Assembly: GCA_030272585.1 (NCBI GenBank)
Contig: BSYQ01000008.1
Location: 1,178,001-1,242,000 of the forward strand
Direction of reading: 5' to 3'
DNA: 64,000 bases
Origin: Bryopsis sp. KO-2023
Lineage: Eukaryota > Chlorophyta > Ulvophyceae > Bryopsidales > Bryopsidaceae
Shown here: in pieces, positions 47,697-58,172 of the stretch
Numbering within the stretch: position 1 is the first letter of the stretch
Layout: every line of letters starts with the position of its first letter
Program-made: the position numbers and the translations under genes
Notes under the pieces: model-generated
Databases searched by the model: none
What the model saw: only the letters and a program-made list of their open reading frames with translations
What the model was told of the DNA's origin: nothing

Positions 47697-48600
47697 TTAT
47701 AGATGCAATAAAAGAAGGGGGGGGGGGGGATTTTGTATTTTTTTCGGGCAAGGTTCGAGCAGAATTTCGTATTGCCACTTTTGAATTAGATCTTGCACCA
47801 TTAATTTTTAGTAATGGTTATGAGCATTTCCCCAACCCCAGGACGTTTTCCTTCGATGTAGTCCTGGACATGTATGAAGCTGCAGACTTGCAGATGTGTT
47901 GTAACTTATTTATGAGACATGATTTTATTTTTATTAATTTATTCTCAACTCCTGTGGGGTTTTCTCCTCCCAAACTTTTTTTCTTTTCTTTTTTTTTTGC
48001 TGTAACCACAAAATATTGCAGGGATAACAGAGTGTGCACTTATTGCTGCAGAAAAGCCACCACTAATTCCAAAGTGTCAATATTTTACAAACACTGGAGG
48101 TACAATCACACATCCTTTTTTTTCCATTTTCCAGTTTTTGGCATATACACATATGTATTTTTTTTTACCCACCCTCACTCCGCCCCGACTTTAAAAAAAA
48201 AAAAAAAAATCAACGAAAGAACCGACCAACTGAATCCTTTCCAGATCATTATTGTTTTCAACCTGTTGTAAGCCCGACAGCGAAGAATCATCAACTGCCG
48301 TGACCGTTATGAGTTGGAGGAGTTGTTGCAGTTGTGGAAGTTATGACTTCGGGTGGTTGTGATCGAATTGGAATAGAAAGGGAGGAACGGTTGCTCTGAT
48401 TGAATTTGTAAAGTTTTGCAAATTCGTCTCTGTGTGTGGTAAAAGACTCCTATGCCATCATCACAGGAGAAAACAATCAAATCAGAAAAAGATCATAAAA
48501 AAGTGCATGGAATATTATTAGTCCATCAACACAGTCAGACAGCAATCCTGCAAATCATCACTGTAAACTAGAAAAAGAAAGGATGGCAGCCCCAATCATA
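47697..48600. other. Intergenic, 3' flank of the symporter
   Basis: Between convergent genes. It has homopolymers and no gene that I can support. Confidence 0.5.
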
Positions 48601-48624
48601 TGGAAAATAAGAAGCCTAGGAAAT

Positions 48625-48675
48625 TGAGGCACAGGGGATTCGAACCCCAGCGATGTCCCATCAAGACAATGCCTC
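48625..48675 (-). other. Short tRNA-like element (not a full tRNA)
   Basis: On the minus strand, GAGGCAT at one end can pair with GTGCCTC at the other (seven pairs including one G-T), followed by an A at the discriminator position. A T-arm with GGGG-TTCGAAT-CCCC is present, as is a TGTC/GACA stem with a 7-nt loop TTGATGG. The whole is only about 50 nt and lacks a D-arm, so it is more likely a degenerate or tRNA-derived sequence than a working nuclear tRNA. Confidence 0.4.
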
Positions 48676-48879
48676 TTTTTTTTTTGTTCAGGAGAAAAAA
48701 CCCATCCGGGTCAAAAAAAAACTCCTCTAAAACCTGTACCTTTTTTTTCTTTTTTTTCTTTTTTTGATACAACCCTAAATGCTTTGATTCTGACTTTCCT
48801 TCTATCAGCATCGATTTTTCCAACACTGAATGAATCCCTGAACCCCAAAGTTTCGAATGTTCACTCTTTTCATTCTTCC

Positions 48880-49560
48880 ATCCATTAGTGTTTTTTTTTC
48901 AGATTCCCTCAGATTTTTTTTTCCCCTCTAATTCTCCCACTTGGACAGAACCCCCAATTTTTGCAAAAACCTAGTTTTCAGTTTTTTTTCATCATCTGTT
49001 TTTCTTTGCTTTTTTTTTTTTTAATCCCCGCTTTTCTTCAGATTCCGATTTGGACTGAATCCCCTGATTTAAAGATTTTCGGATTTTTTCCGATCATGTT
49101 TTCTTTTTTTCCAGTTCTGAGAAAATCCCCAAAACCCCAGAATTTTTTGAAACTAAATTCTTCACCCATTTCGTTCGTCTGTTTTTTTTTTAATCTGGCT
49201 TTTTCTCCATGTTTTTCTTCCCCCATAATCCCATTTGGACTGAACCCCCAATTTTTGCAAAACTAAAATTTTGAATTCTTCGGATATGTTTCTTCCGACA
49301 GTTTTTTTTTTTTTTCATCACTGAAGAAATCAGGATTTTTTTTTCCCATGCCCCAATTTGGACCGAAGCCCCAAAATTTTTGCTAAACTAAATTTTAATG
49401 CTTTCGGATTTCTTCCGATCATCTGTTTTTTTGTTTTTATTTCTGTCATTCCCCAGAACCCCAAAATATTTTGGAATAATATTCCCTCCCATTTCCCTCC
49501 CCTCCCCCTTTTCTCCACCCCTTGGACAAATTTGCCCGGTTTTCAATTAATCAATAGAAG
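48880..49560. repeat. Degenerate repeat array
   Basis: The words CCCCCAATTTTTGCAAAA, TTCGGATTTCTTCCGATCAT and AACCCCAAAATTTTTTGGAA recur in imperfect form three or more times at irregular spacing of roughly 130-300 bp (for example 48950, 49070, 49247, 49367-49425), within T-rich DNA. Noncoding. Confidence 0.5.
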
Positions 49561-49817
49561 TCTCCCAAGACTTTTTCCCCAAGCACTGTTTTTCTCAAAA
49601 TAAAAAATAAAAAATCTTTTATTCCCACCCAGCTCTTTCAAAACTGGGCAATGAATTTTTCCTTTCCCCAAAAAAAAATAAAAAATGTCCCACCCGTATT
49701 CCTTCACGAGAAAAATAAGAACCCATACTGTACAAAATAACATACAACATATGATACACAAAAAATTTGAGCTGCGCCCCCAAGTGTTCGCAGCAGATTT
49801 CCTGGGGGGGGGGGCGC

Positions 49818-51384
49818 TCATTCCATCCTGAGCCAAGGATGGTCGAGCGCCTGGTCTGCAGTCAACCTTCGCCCCGCATCCTTCGTCAGAAGACCTTGGA
49901 AGAAGTCGTCCAGGAGAGGGTCGATGGTCATCCACCATGGTGCCTCCACTCGAATCCACCCTACCCAGCATGATCTGTCGGACGAGTTCAGACGTGGATC
50001 TGAACTTGCCCTCCTGGGTAGCATCCCAGAAGGGCATCCGCCCGAAGCGGAGCCGGAACAACAGTGTTCCTGCGCTCCACAGATCTGCTGGGTAGGTGAA
50101 TTTTCTTCCAAACACCTCGGGAGCCCAGTGAGTTGGGGTTCCCAAGGGTCTGGAAGAAAATCCCAGCCCTGCGATCCAAAAAAAACACACACACAAACAC
50201 CATCAGCCAGCTGGATTCTGCAGATGCTGTTGCTCACTCCAGTGGGGTTTAAACCGTTGGGGACATTTTGTGGAAGGAACCGAAACACAAGCAAACAACA
50301 CGGGCATAAATTTCTAGTTCATACAGCTTGACATTCTGGGCCCCCTAGGCATTTCTGATCGTTGGACCATCGATCCAACACAAAAACAACACTGATGCAC
50401 AAGAAAATTCTGCAGCGCATCATGTTACTTCCAGATTCAGACCAAATCAGGTCAATTTAGATGGACAGAAAATCCACAAGAGAGGGGGTTTGAAATGAAA
50501 CGATGCTCACCAGCGACCCTGGCGGTGCCCAGGTCGGTCGCCACCAGCCAGCCAGGCTGCAGCAGCTCGGGGGTGGTCCTCAGGGTCTCCCGGCTGGCTG
50601 GCGACGAGAGCATCAAATTGGAGGCCTTGAGGTCTGAGTGCAGGATGCCTGCCGCACAGCAACCCTGCACCAACCTCAAGACCTCCACCGCCACGGCCCT
50701 CAACTGCTGGTTGTTGAGGGGGCCGTTCTCCTGCAGCAAAAAATGCAAACACACATTCTTCACTGATCAAGTGACATCTGATTCAGATTTGCCCATTCAG
50801 GTGTTCCACAGACGGGAATGCGAAATGCATGAAAATTACTGTTTCTGATTATTGATGGAGGGAACAGTTTGGTCCAGGTAGAGCACCTGGACGAATTCCT
50901 CCATGTCGCCTCCTCCACAAAGCTCCATGACGAGACACGACGTCTTTGTCCCGGGCTCGTCGTCCTCCCCGCAGTCGTCATAGAGGCCCTGGAGCCGGAC
51001 AACCGACGTCGTGCCCTGCAACCTCCGGAGCATGGCCGCCTCGTTCTTTGCCTCCCGTGATTTGGTTTCAGCACTGATTTCCGTCACGGCGACCATGCTC
51101 CCAGTCGCAGTATCTCTCGCTCGGTACACGGTTCCGAAGGAACCTTTCCCGAGCATCTCTTCGGCCACGAAGCGAGTCCAGAAAGGTGTGTCTACCACCA
51201 CGTCCGCGATTGCCAGCTCCGGTTTCAATCCTGTGGCCAGCTTGATTGGGGGTGGAGCAACCACCAGCGGACTCTTTCTGACCCGGAGCGCCTCGTAAAA
51301 TACCCGTGTCCTCGGCTGCGGTATCTTCCACACTTTTTGGGACTCAAAAATTCTGATCAAGTCCGCCACTTTGGATTTCGACAT
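49818..51384 (-). pseudogene. Protein kinase-fold gene with missing ATP-lysine and a frame break
   Basis: Exons in coding order: 50887-51384, 50511-50730, 49818-50168. The product would be about 350 residues with a kinase domain: glycine loop GKGSFGTVYRARD, helix-C region AKNEAAMLRRL, catalytic loop ILHSDLKASNLMLSS (HRD changed to HSD; Asp and Asn kept), DLG in ATDLGTARVAG, APE in HWAPEVFG, and a C-lobe ending LTADQALDHPWLRME. The lysine of the VAIK motif is replaced by threonine (MVAVTEIS). After RQIMLG the frame shifts by one base: 1069 nt is not divisible by three, and the conserved APWWMTIDPLLDDFF continues in the next frame. The break at about 49941-49971 could be a 10-nt partial duplication, a sequencing error or an implausibly short 16-nt GT...AG intron. 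A GTAGGC...CCCCAG intron (51386-51465) ends 1 bp before the ATG, probably in the 5' UTR. Called a pseudogene or pseudokinase provisionally. Confidence 0.6.
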
Positions 51385-51465
51385 CCTGGGGAAAAAAAGT
51401 TCGTTCAACTCCGCAGGTCGTATAGAACAGGACAGGGTGCGAAACGGCGGCGCTCTGAGGCCTAC

Positions 51466-52300
51466 CTGGAGTGCAGAACAAGAGTAGCAGAAGGCAGCAA
51501 AGCAAGACGAACACTCGAGCGCTTGCAAGGAAAAGGCGCGAACTCGTTTCACGGATATTAATAAGAAAAGTGGGGGCTATGACAAACAGCTTTCACACAA
51601 AAGTGTACTCTCCAACACACGTGATGATTCGTCCCCAGCGCTGGACGAGCGCGCCCACTCGGCAATTCCAGTTTTGCTGTTGCTCAGTGCTTTTTGTGCA
51701 GGAGGGCTCTGGCTCTGTGGGTATCTCCGTTGGTGTTCTTGTAAGGCTTGAACTACGAATTTCTGTGAACCCAGTTATCATCAGAGGCAACCCCTCTAGA
51801 GTCCATCCCTGTATTTTATTCAGAAACCGTGATCGATTCTTTATTCCACGATGCAGCAAACTTCATCACGGTCAAAAGATTCGAAATATCATGCTCCATG
51901 ACGTTCTCAAGCGAATCCAAGAAATTTGTTTCGCCACTTCTACAACTATTCCTTGTACCCGCAGCACTACAATTAACATCATGCCAGACTCTCTCTGTCT
52001 ATGTTGCCTCTTGTGGTGACGTATCTAATGATAATCAACCTTAACTGATTGAATGGGTTAGGTGCCAGATTCGGAATGAGTAGAAATAGCCCAACCATTC
52101 ACTGTAAACTGTCTTCGGTCTGGGAACATTCCGATCGATCCTAGTTGCTCACTCCCCACACTCTGAAACTAAATGAAGTCATATTTAAAGAAATTTAACC
52201 TCCCATAGTGCAATATCGATGTCAGGGTTTAGATGCATCACTTGCAGTGATCAAGCAGCAACAGAAAACCTGATACTGTAATACGCAAATCTTTTCGCGC
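51466..52300. other. Intergenic, 5' flank of the kinase gene
   Basis: About 0.8 kb with no recognised gene; it lacks the homopolymers of the preceding 30 kb. ORFs on both strands here lack family features. Confidence 0.5.
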
Positions 52301-52309
52301 TACCTTATT

Positions 52310-52400
52310 TTCGCGCGCGGACCAAAGCACGAAAATAAGGCAGGCGAAAATAAAGCAGGCGCGAAAATAAAGGAGGCGCGAAAATAAAGCAGGCGGAAAA
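52310..52400. repeat. GCGCGAAAATAA short tandem repeats
   Basis: Four to five units of about 17-20 bp with the core GCGAAAATAAAGCAGGC. Near the left margin of the transposon block. Confidence 0.75.
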
Positions 52401-52654
52401 GAAAGGGCTGTTCAGATACGCAAGTATGTAGCTACAGATTATACCAATCACGCGCGTGTGGACTCGACGCAATGATCCCAACGAGCATTGACCACTTTCC
52501 TTTTTTCTTTTGTGGTGACATCGGGGTGGTGTTTCAAACATGGTTCGGGTTTGTTCGATGAAAATTGTGGTGGCAAGCGAGTGTGGTGAGCCATTCGTTT
52601 GGTGGTCTTCAGGCGTGATTGCTGTTCGCTGACGGCAACCATACTATGGATCCG

Positions 52655-52945
52655 ATCACCGATCTGATCGGTCGCCGATCAGGTCTGGCAGGGCCGATCA
52701 TCGATCAAGATCGGCCGATCACCGATCTGATCGGTCGCCCTACTTGATCGGCAGTTTTTGATCGGCCTGATCGTGATCGGCCGATCAAAAACTGCCGATC
52801 AGGTGCCGACAGGGTGCGGCGCTTGATCGAGATCGTGATCGTGATCGGCGCGATCGACTATAATCGGCTTGCGCCGATCATGATCGGCGCAACACCGATC
52901 ATGATCGGTGGGTCGTCTGCGTCAAGAATCGATCATTGATCGCGG
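52655..52945. repeat. Cluster of GATC-centred palindromes upstream of the hAT transposase
   Basis: Dense GATCGG/CCGATC words. A perfect inverted repeat has 21-bp arms (52745-52765 and 52781-52801) around 15 nt. Two perfect palindromes follow, 20 nt at 52871-52890 and 18 nt at 52893-52910. A 24-bp block around CACCGATCTGATCGGTCGCC occurs twice (52656 and 52717). This could be the subterminal transposase-binding region of the element; its ends were not located. Confidence 0.8.
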
Positions 52946-53041
52946 GTGAGATGCAGGTGAGTCACGCGGGCACATCGCATGTTCGGTTGCTGTTAATCTG
53001 GTGAGCGTTTAACTCCACGTCTTATCAGCGCCCCGTTCGAA

Positions 53042-55725
53042 ATGGGCCGGCATGGAAAAAGAAAAGCGCTCGTCACCCCTGCGAGGTCGGGGCAACGCCC
53101 ACACACGTCCCAGAGGAGACCAGTTCCGACCGGATCTGGAAGCGGGGGGTTGGAACCTCGTCGCCAGGGCAGCGTTCCATCCGTGGGGCCGCAGGGGTCG
53201 GGGCAAGCATCTGACCTGACCAACAGTGCGTTACTCCCTGATCTGTTCCGCCTTGTTGTACTCTTATGGTTTTGTGGGGGGGTGAGGTGTTCCCTTGTTG
53301 GATTGTGTGAGGTGCTTGTGCTTTCTCCAGTTGTTCTGGTTCTGCTTTTATGAGGTGTTTGTCCTGTCCTGTCCTGCCCTGCCCTGCAGTGAACAGAAAT
53401 GGAAAGGAAGCTGATCTGCTGGAACTGGGTGCAAGCCCTCCTGTGATTCCTGTTCGGAGAAGTAACACATGGGTTGACAAGATGTATGTCAGCAGTCCAG
53501 AAGGCAAGATCCTGGTGTATAAGGATGATCGGGGCAGAAAGGTGGTGTCGTGCAGAATCTGTCATGAACAATTGTCATGGGTGAAGGGAGGCAGGATCCC
53601 CCTTTTGAATCATGCGGCCAAACACGGTATCCGGATCAGTTCCGAAATGGAAATTGCTGTCGCGGAAGGCTTTGAGGGCTGCCATTTGAAAAGGCAAACG
53701 GATCAGGACATGAAAACAGGCACACAAGGGGGTCGGATCAGTTCTTTTGGGACCCAGAAAACACTCCCGTTTGTGTCTAAATGGGGACCTACTACCCGGG
53801 AGTTCCAGTCGTACCGGCACAAGGTTATGTGCTATCTGGTCAGCGTCGGGGCCCCCTTCAGGACAGTGGAAGATCAGCACTTCCGAGACATGTGCACTCA
53901 ACTGAACGCATCTGCTCCGCCTCTATCAGCGAAATCCATGTCTCACCAGGTCGGATTGTCCTCCAACAGGCTTAAAAAAAAGATGAAGGATATGGATCTG
54001 AGCAGATTCCGACCATGCTTTGTTGCTGATGGTTGGTCTCAGCAGCCCAAGCATTGGTTCGCGATGGGGGCTGTCTACATACACCGGGACCCGGAACAGG
54101 ATCTGTTCGAACTCAAGCGGATCAGTCTCGGGACCTGGGAAATGGAGGGTACCGCAACTGCTGTGGACATTTGCACAAAAATGAACGAGATCAGGGAGGA
54201 CTTTGATCTGACCGGATATCAGGCCAGCATCGTTACCGATCACGAGTCCAGAATGGGGGCAGCATGTGAAATGAACTACAGTTACGATTGGCACGGGTGC
54301 GGGACACACAGAATAAATTTGGGGGTAAAGAAGGGTCTGAAAAATGCCCCCCAAAGCGTGAACGACCTTGTGGCCAAAGTACACGATCTGTGCAGAACAG
54401 TGATGGGTGCATCCACTCATTGGGAAAAGCTGAAACAGATTCAGATCGATCGAGCCAAAAGAAAAGAAGCTGATCTGGAACGGCAACAAGCGGAGGCTGC
54501 TCCCCAAGAGTTAATTTATGTGGTCCGGTCCTCGACAGCCACGGGTGCCTCTGGGATTGGCAACGGTGGGCTTGGTGAGAGCCCCGGTCCATCTCAAGTT
54601 GATGAGGATGAACTTCTGGAGGATGCACAAGAGGAATCTAATCAAAACGACCATCAGAGCCAGGAACAGGACGACCCCACATCACAGGAAATATATTCAA
54701 GTGATGAAGACGCATGTCCCGATGATGGAGACGACGTGGAGGAGGCAGAAGACTGCCCAGGACCTGTCCGCAGATCTGACAAGGTTCTCAGACTGACCTT
54801 GGCGGTGGAGACTAGGTGGAACAGCATCTGGTACATGTTGCATCGATTGTTGATTTTGAAACCCGATCTGATCCAGCTCTTTCCCCTCCTTCCCCCCCAA
54901 TACAATATCAACCCCCAAGAATGGAAAGTGCTGCTGGAACTGTACCTGGTTCTGAGGCCATACAAGGAAGCAACCAAGGTACTGGAGGCAGAAAAGAAGG
55001 TGACGGGGAGTGCCGTCCTGATGCTCATGGCTCGGATCAGCGCTGCGGTAGATGCCATGAACATCGAGGAACCGGATGTGATAGACTTCAGAGATGTGCT
55101 CCGCACAGTCATGGACCATGAATTTGACGATCCCGCATGGCTCCTGGCCGTCGGGTGCATGCAGCATCTGGATCCGACCAAACTATCACTCGAAGACGCT
55201 GAGGTGAATCAGTATTTGTGGGGCACCCCAGGGCGCTTTCCTTGCTTGAGGAAGCAATTCAGCAGACCTGATCTGTGGGTTTCAGATGTGCTGCAAGAGT
55301 GCGTGACTCTGCTGAAGGAGATCCGGCTGCGATCAGATTACAGAGGTGTTGACAATCCGGGGGAAGGCAGAGAGGGAAAAAAAAAGAAAAAGGAAAATCT
55401 CGAACGGGACTGGCTCAGTGTGTGCCCTCCTCCATCTGCTACGGGCGGTTCTAATTCTGATGAGTGGGAGCGATATTGTGGGGTCAGGAGGGTTATTCAG
55501 AGCACTTCATCTGTTCTGGACTGGTGGAGGGTACACCAGGCGGCATACCCAACAGTTTCGATCCTGGCTGCCGAGTATCTCTGCATCCCAGCCTCCAGCG
55601 CCTCGGTTGAGCGGATGTTCAGTGTCAATGGCCACCAGCTGAACAAGCGCAGGAGGGCGATGGAGGAGAGCAAGGTCAACCAACTGACCGTGCTCCGGGA
55701 CAATCTGCATCTGTTCAGGGCATGA
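53042..55725 (+). CDS. hAT-family transposase with BED zinc finger (two exons)
   Basis: DNA transposase that cuts and pastes its element. Exons 53042-53225 and 53390-55725 join A|TG in phase to give about 839 residues; the second exon alone is also open from an ATG at 53350. The N-terminus is basic (GRHGKRKA). A BED-type finger follows (VVSCRICHEQL...LLNHAAKHG). Catalytic-core landmarks: FVADGWSQ (first Asp), VTDHESRMGAACE (second Asp), CGTHRINLGVKKGL, and VETRWNSIWYMLHRLL. An acidic low-complexity insert sits near 54590-54760. The C-terminal hAT dimerisation domain is complete: AAEYLCIPASSASVERMF followed by SVNGHQLNKRRRAM. No stop or frameshift, so it could be active or domesticated. The preceding GATC-palindrome cluster probably belongs to it. 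Terminal inverted repeats and 8-bp duplications were not identified. Confidence 0.9.
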
Positions 55726-55940
55726 CCTGAACTGCTTCTGTTTGATTGTGTGGGACAATCTGCAGTCTGATTCAGAACCCTCCTGTTTCGGAGGAACTCT
55801 CCTTTTTTTGGTTTGGGGTGCCGGGTATGTTCTCTGTTTGGGGTGCTGGGTATGGATCAGACAATCTGCATCTTGACCTGGTGTGATTTGCCCCGAGTTT
55901 TGTTTGTTTTGGTATGGGTATGTAATCCAAACTTTTTTGA

Positions 55941-56240
55941 ATGCTTGGTAAAAAGTTTCAGAGGTTTCCACAGATTCCAGCACTGATTCAGCCCACACAG
56001 ATAACCCTCTGTTTATGGTTCATGGTTCATTGCATGACTCAAACAAAACAAAAAGTTTCAGAGGTTCCACAGATTCCAACACTGATTCAGCCCACACAAA
56101 TAACCCTCTGTTTATGGTTCATGGTTCATTACATGACTCAAACAAAACAAAAAGTTTCAGAGGTTCCACAGATTCCAGCACTGATTCAGCCCACACAAAT
56201 AACCCTCTGTTCATGGTTCATGGTTCATTACGTGAATCAA
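55941..56240. repeat. Three 99-bp tandem repeats
   Basis: Units recur at exactly 99 bp; ATAACCCTCTG is at 56001, 56100 and 56199. They are nearly identical. Because 99 is divisible by three, one frame stays open across them (a 33-residue repeat), which need not mean coding. Confidence 0.9.
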
Positions 56241-56380
56241 AAAACAGATAACAGATACCAGACTGGTTCATGGTTCATTACGTGAATCAAAAAACAGATA
56301 ACAGATCCCAGACTGGTTCATGGTTCATTACGTGAATCAAAAAACAGATAACAGATAACAGATAACCCTCTGTTTATGGT
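56221..56380. repeat. Three 50-bp tandem repeats
   Basis: CGTGAATCAA occurs at 56231, 56281 and 56331. The unit ends share the GGTTCATGGTTCATTA segment of the neighbouring 99-bp repeat, so the two arrays are related. Confidence 0.9.
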
Positions 56381-56397
56381 GACTCAAAACAGGTTAT

Positions 56398-57483
56398 TTA
56401 ATTTGGCTCCTCCTCCTCCACCAACCTCCCATCCGGTCCAACCCTGACCCGATACACACGTGTGCGGTCTTCAGGGATCGGTGCAAAGTCGACCGAGCCA
56501 GTATCCAGGTCCCTCATTACGTTTCGGTCCTCCAAACGGGTCTGATGGTGGAAGAGGCCTTCACGGACTCTGTGGAGAGCGTAACAGTTCTGCAGATACA
56601 CGTTTTGCACGAACTGATTCAGATGGGGCATGGAGGCGAAGGTTATCGGGAATTGGATGGTGAAGTCGGGGAAGAAGGCGTACTCCGTCTGCATGTTGGC
56701 TCTCTCTCGCTGGGCAGTTCTGCGCTGTTCCCTGCTCCGTTCAGACATGATCCTTCGCAAGGGGGCCTGCCTGCGCCGAGGGTACCCCTCACTGTCGTTG
56801 ATGCAAGGTTGTCCATCAAAATCCATTGGCCACCTGTCCATCAATGGGGGTCTGGGGTTTGCCTGCCTCTGACCACCATGACCACCCTGGCCACCCTGAC
56901 CACCCTGACCACCCTGACCTGCTCTGTTCCTGTTCCTGCCGCCTCCCCCGAATTCCCATCCACCAACATTCCCCCTTCCACCAGCTCCAGCAGCTCTGAA
57001 CATGTTTTGGGGTGGCCCTCTTCCACCAGCTTCAGCAGCTCTGAACATGTTTGGGGGTGACCCTCTTCCACCAGCTTCAGCAGCTCTGAACATGTTTGGG
57101 GGTGGCCCTCTTCCACCAGCTTCAGCAGCTCTGAACATGTTTGGGGGTGGCCCTCTTCCACCAGCTTCAGCAGCTCTGAACATGTTTGGGGGTGGCCCTC
57201 TTCCACCAGCTTCAGCAGCTCTGAACAGATTGGGGGGTGGCCCTCTTCCACCAGCTTCAGAGGCTCTGAACAGCTTGGGGGGTGGCCCTCTTCCACCAGC
57301 TCCAGCAGGTCTGAACATGTTTGGGGGGGAGCCTCTTCCACCAGGGTGAAGCACAGGTTCAGGTTCATAAACAGACTCCTCGTCCGTCATACTCCACGGG
57401 TTTTCCGGCAGCTGCTCAGAGGATCCCTCAGGTTCAGGTTCAGATTCAGGTTCATCTGCGGTTGGAAGTGTAGCTTCAGGCAA
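56398..57483 (-). CDS. Unknown protein with eight GGRGPPPNMFRAAEA repeats
   Basis: An intron-less 361-residue ORF with no recognised family. An acidic, Pro/Glu-rich N-terminus (about residues 1-47) is followed by eight 15-residue repeats of the type GGRGPPPNMFRAAEA (45-bp units). Next come a glycine-rich stretch with RNRNR and repeated GGQ, a basic patch (YPRRRQAPLRRIMSERSREQ) and a C-terminal segment without low complexity (FFPDFTIQFPITFASMPHLN onward). The Arg/Gly-rich part would suit RNA binding or phase separation, but that is inference. It lies between a hAT element and LTR-element DNA, so it may be an accessory or gag-like ORF of a mobile element. The repeats are open on the opposite strand too, so expression should not be assumed. 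Confidence 0.5.
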   Translation of the reverse strand: MPEATLPTADEPESEPEPEGSSEQLPENPWSMTDEESVYEPEPVLHPGGRGSPPNMFRPAGAGGRGPPPKLFRASEAGGRGPPPNLFRAAEAGGRGPPPNMFRAAEAGGRGPPPNMFRAAEAGGRGPPPNMFRAAEAGGRGSPPNMFRAAEAGGRGPPQNMFRAAGAGGRGNVGGWEFGGGGRNRNRAGQGGQGGQGGQGGHGGQRQANPRPPLMDRWPMDFDGQPCINDSEGYPRRRQAPLRRIMSERSREQRRTAQRERANMQTEYAFFPDFTIQFPITFASMPHLNQFVQNVYLQNCYALHRVREGLFHHQTRLEDRNVMRDLDTGSVDFAPIPEDRTRVYRVRVGPDGRLVEEEEPN

Positions 57484-57544
57484 AATCTGATACGAACGTT
57501 TCGAATTGTAGTACAGTCGTGGTACGGGTATTCGGGTTCTAGGG

Positions 57545-58172
57545 TGATAAGTTCAGAGAGAACTTGTAAAACTTAATTATCTCTGAGTGTCGAGTTTCAC
57601 CCCTGTTCACTCGTTTCTCAAACTCAAGTGTGCACACAACCTCCCAGTGAAAGCCTAGCTAAACAGGGCCTAACAAACTGGTTTCGGAGCCGAAGCAACC
57701 CCTACTGCAAGTCGAGTCTTCTTTTCGAAAAGATCGACATGGAATTTAGCAGTCGAGTTGCAAAAGATCAGGTCAACTAGGTCGAAGAAGGTTTCCTCTC
57801 GTGTCTGGAACCTACTTCGTGTTGCTGCGCACCAACTTTACGCTGGACGACACAGAACGCACGCTGCTGCGCCTGATCATTCCCTCGAAGATCGCGCAGG
57901 ATCTGTAGATCCTCGGACTCTACGACCACACAGCACGGCGTAGTAGAACTGCAGTTCGTCGCAGAGTTGTCGACGCTAAACGTGGTTAAACGGAAAGGCA
58001 GACGAAGCGGAACCGCTAAGCGGACGTCTTTAGACGGAAACGGAGCTCCGCCAAAAGTTACGCTGCCAGAAATTGCGCGACAAAGAGTGACAAATTAGTC
58101 ACGTGGATCACCGGCAAAGTGATTCACCGAACTGACACGTGATCAGCCCGCCGACAAGTCAAGACATCCACC
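57545..58172 (+). other. Possible LTR end, primer-binding site and leader of a plus-strand retroelement
   Basis: TGGTTTCGGAGCC at 57680-57692 matches 11 of 13 bases of the TGGTATCAGAGCC primer-binding site complementary to initiator Met tRNA. This would place an LTR end just to its left and a leader to its right. LTR boundaries and a partner LTR were not found. Confidence 0.3.

Noticed and set aside
55941..56285. ORF across the 99-bp repeats
   Set aside because: Stays open only because 99 is divisible by three; no domain or start context.
57002..57349. Plus-strand repeat ORF
   Set aside because: The 45-bp repeats are open in several frames; this is the antisense reading of the repeat ORF 56398-57483, which has non-repetitive flanking domains.
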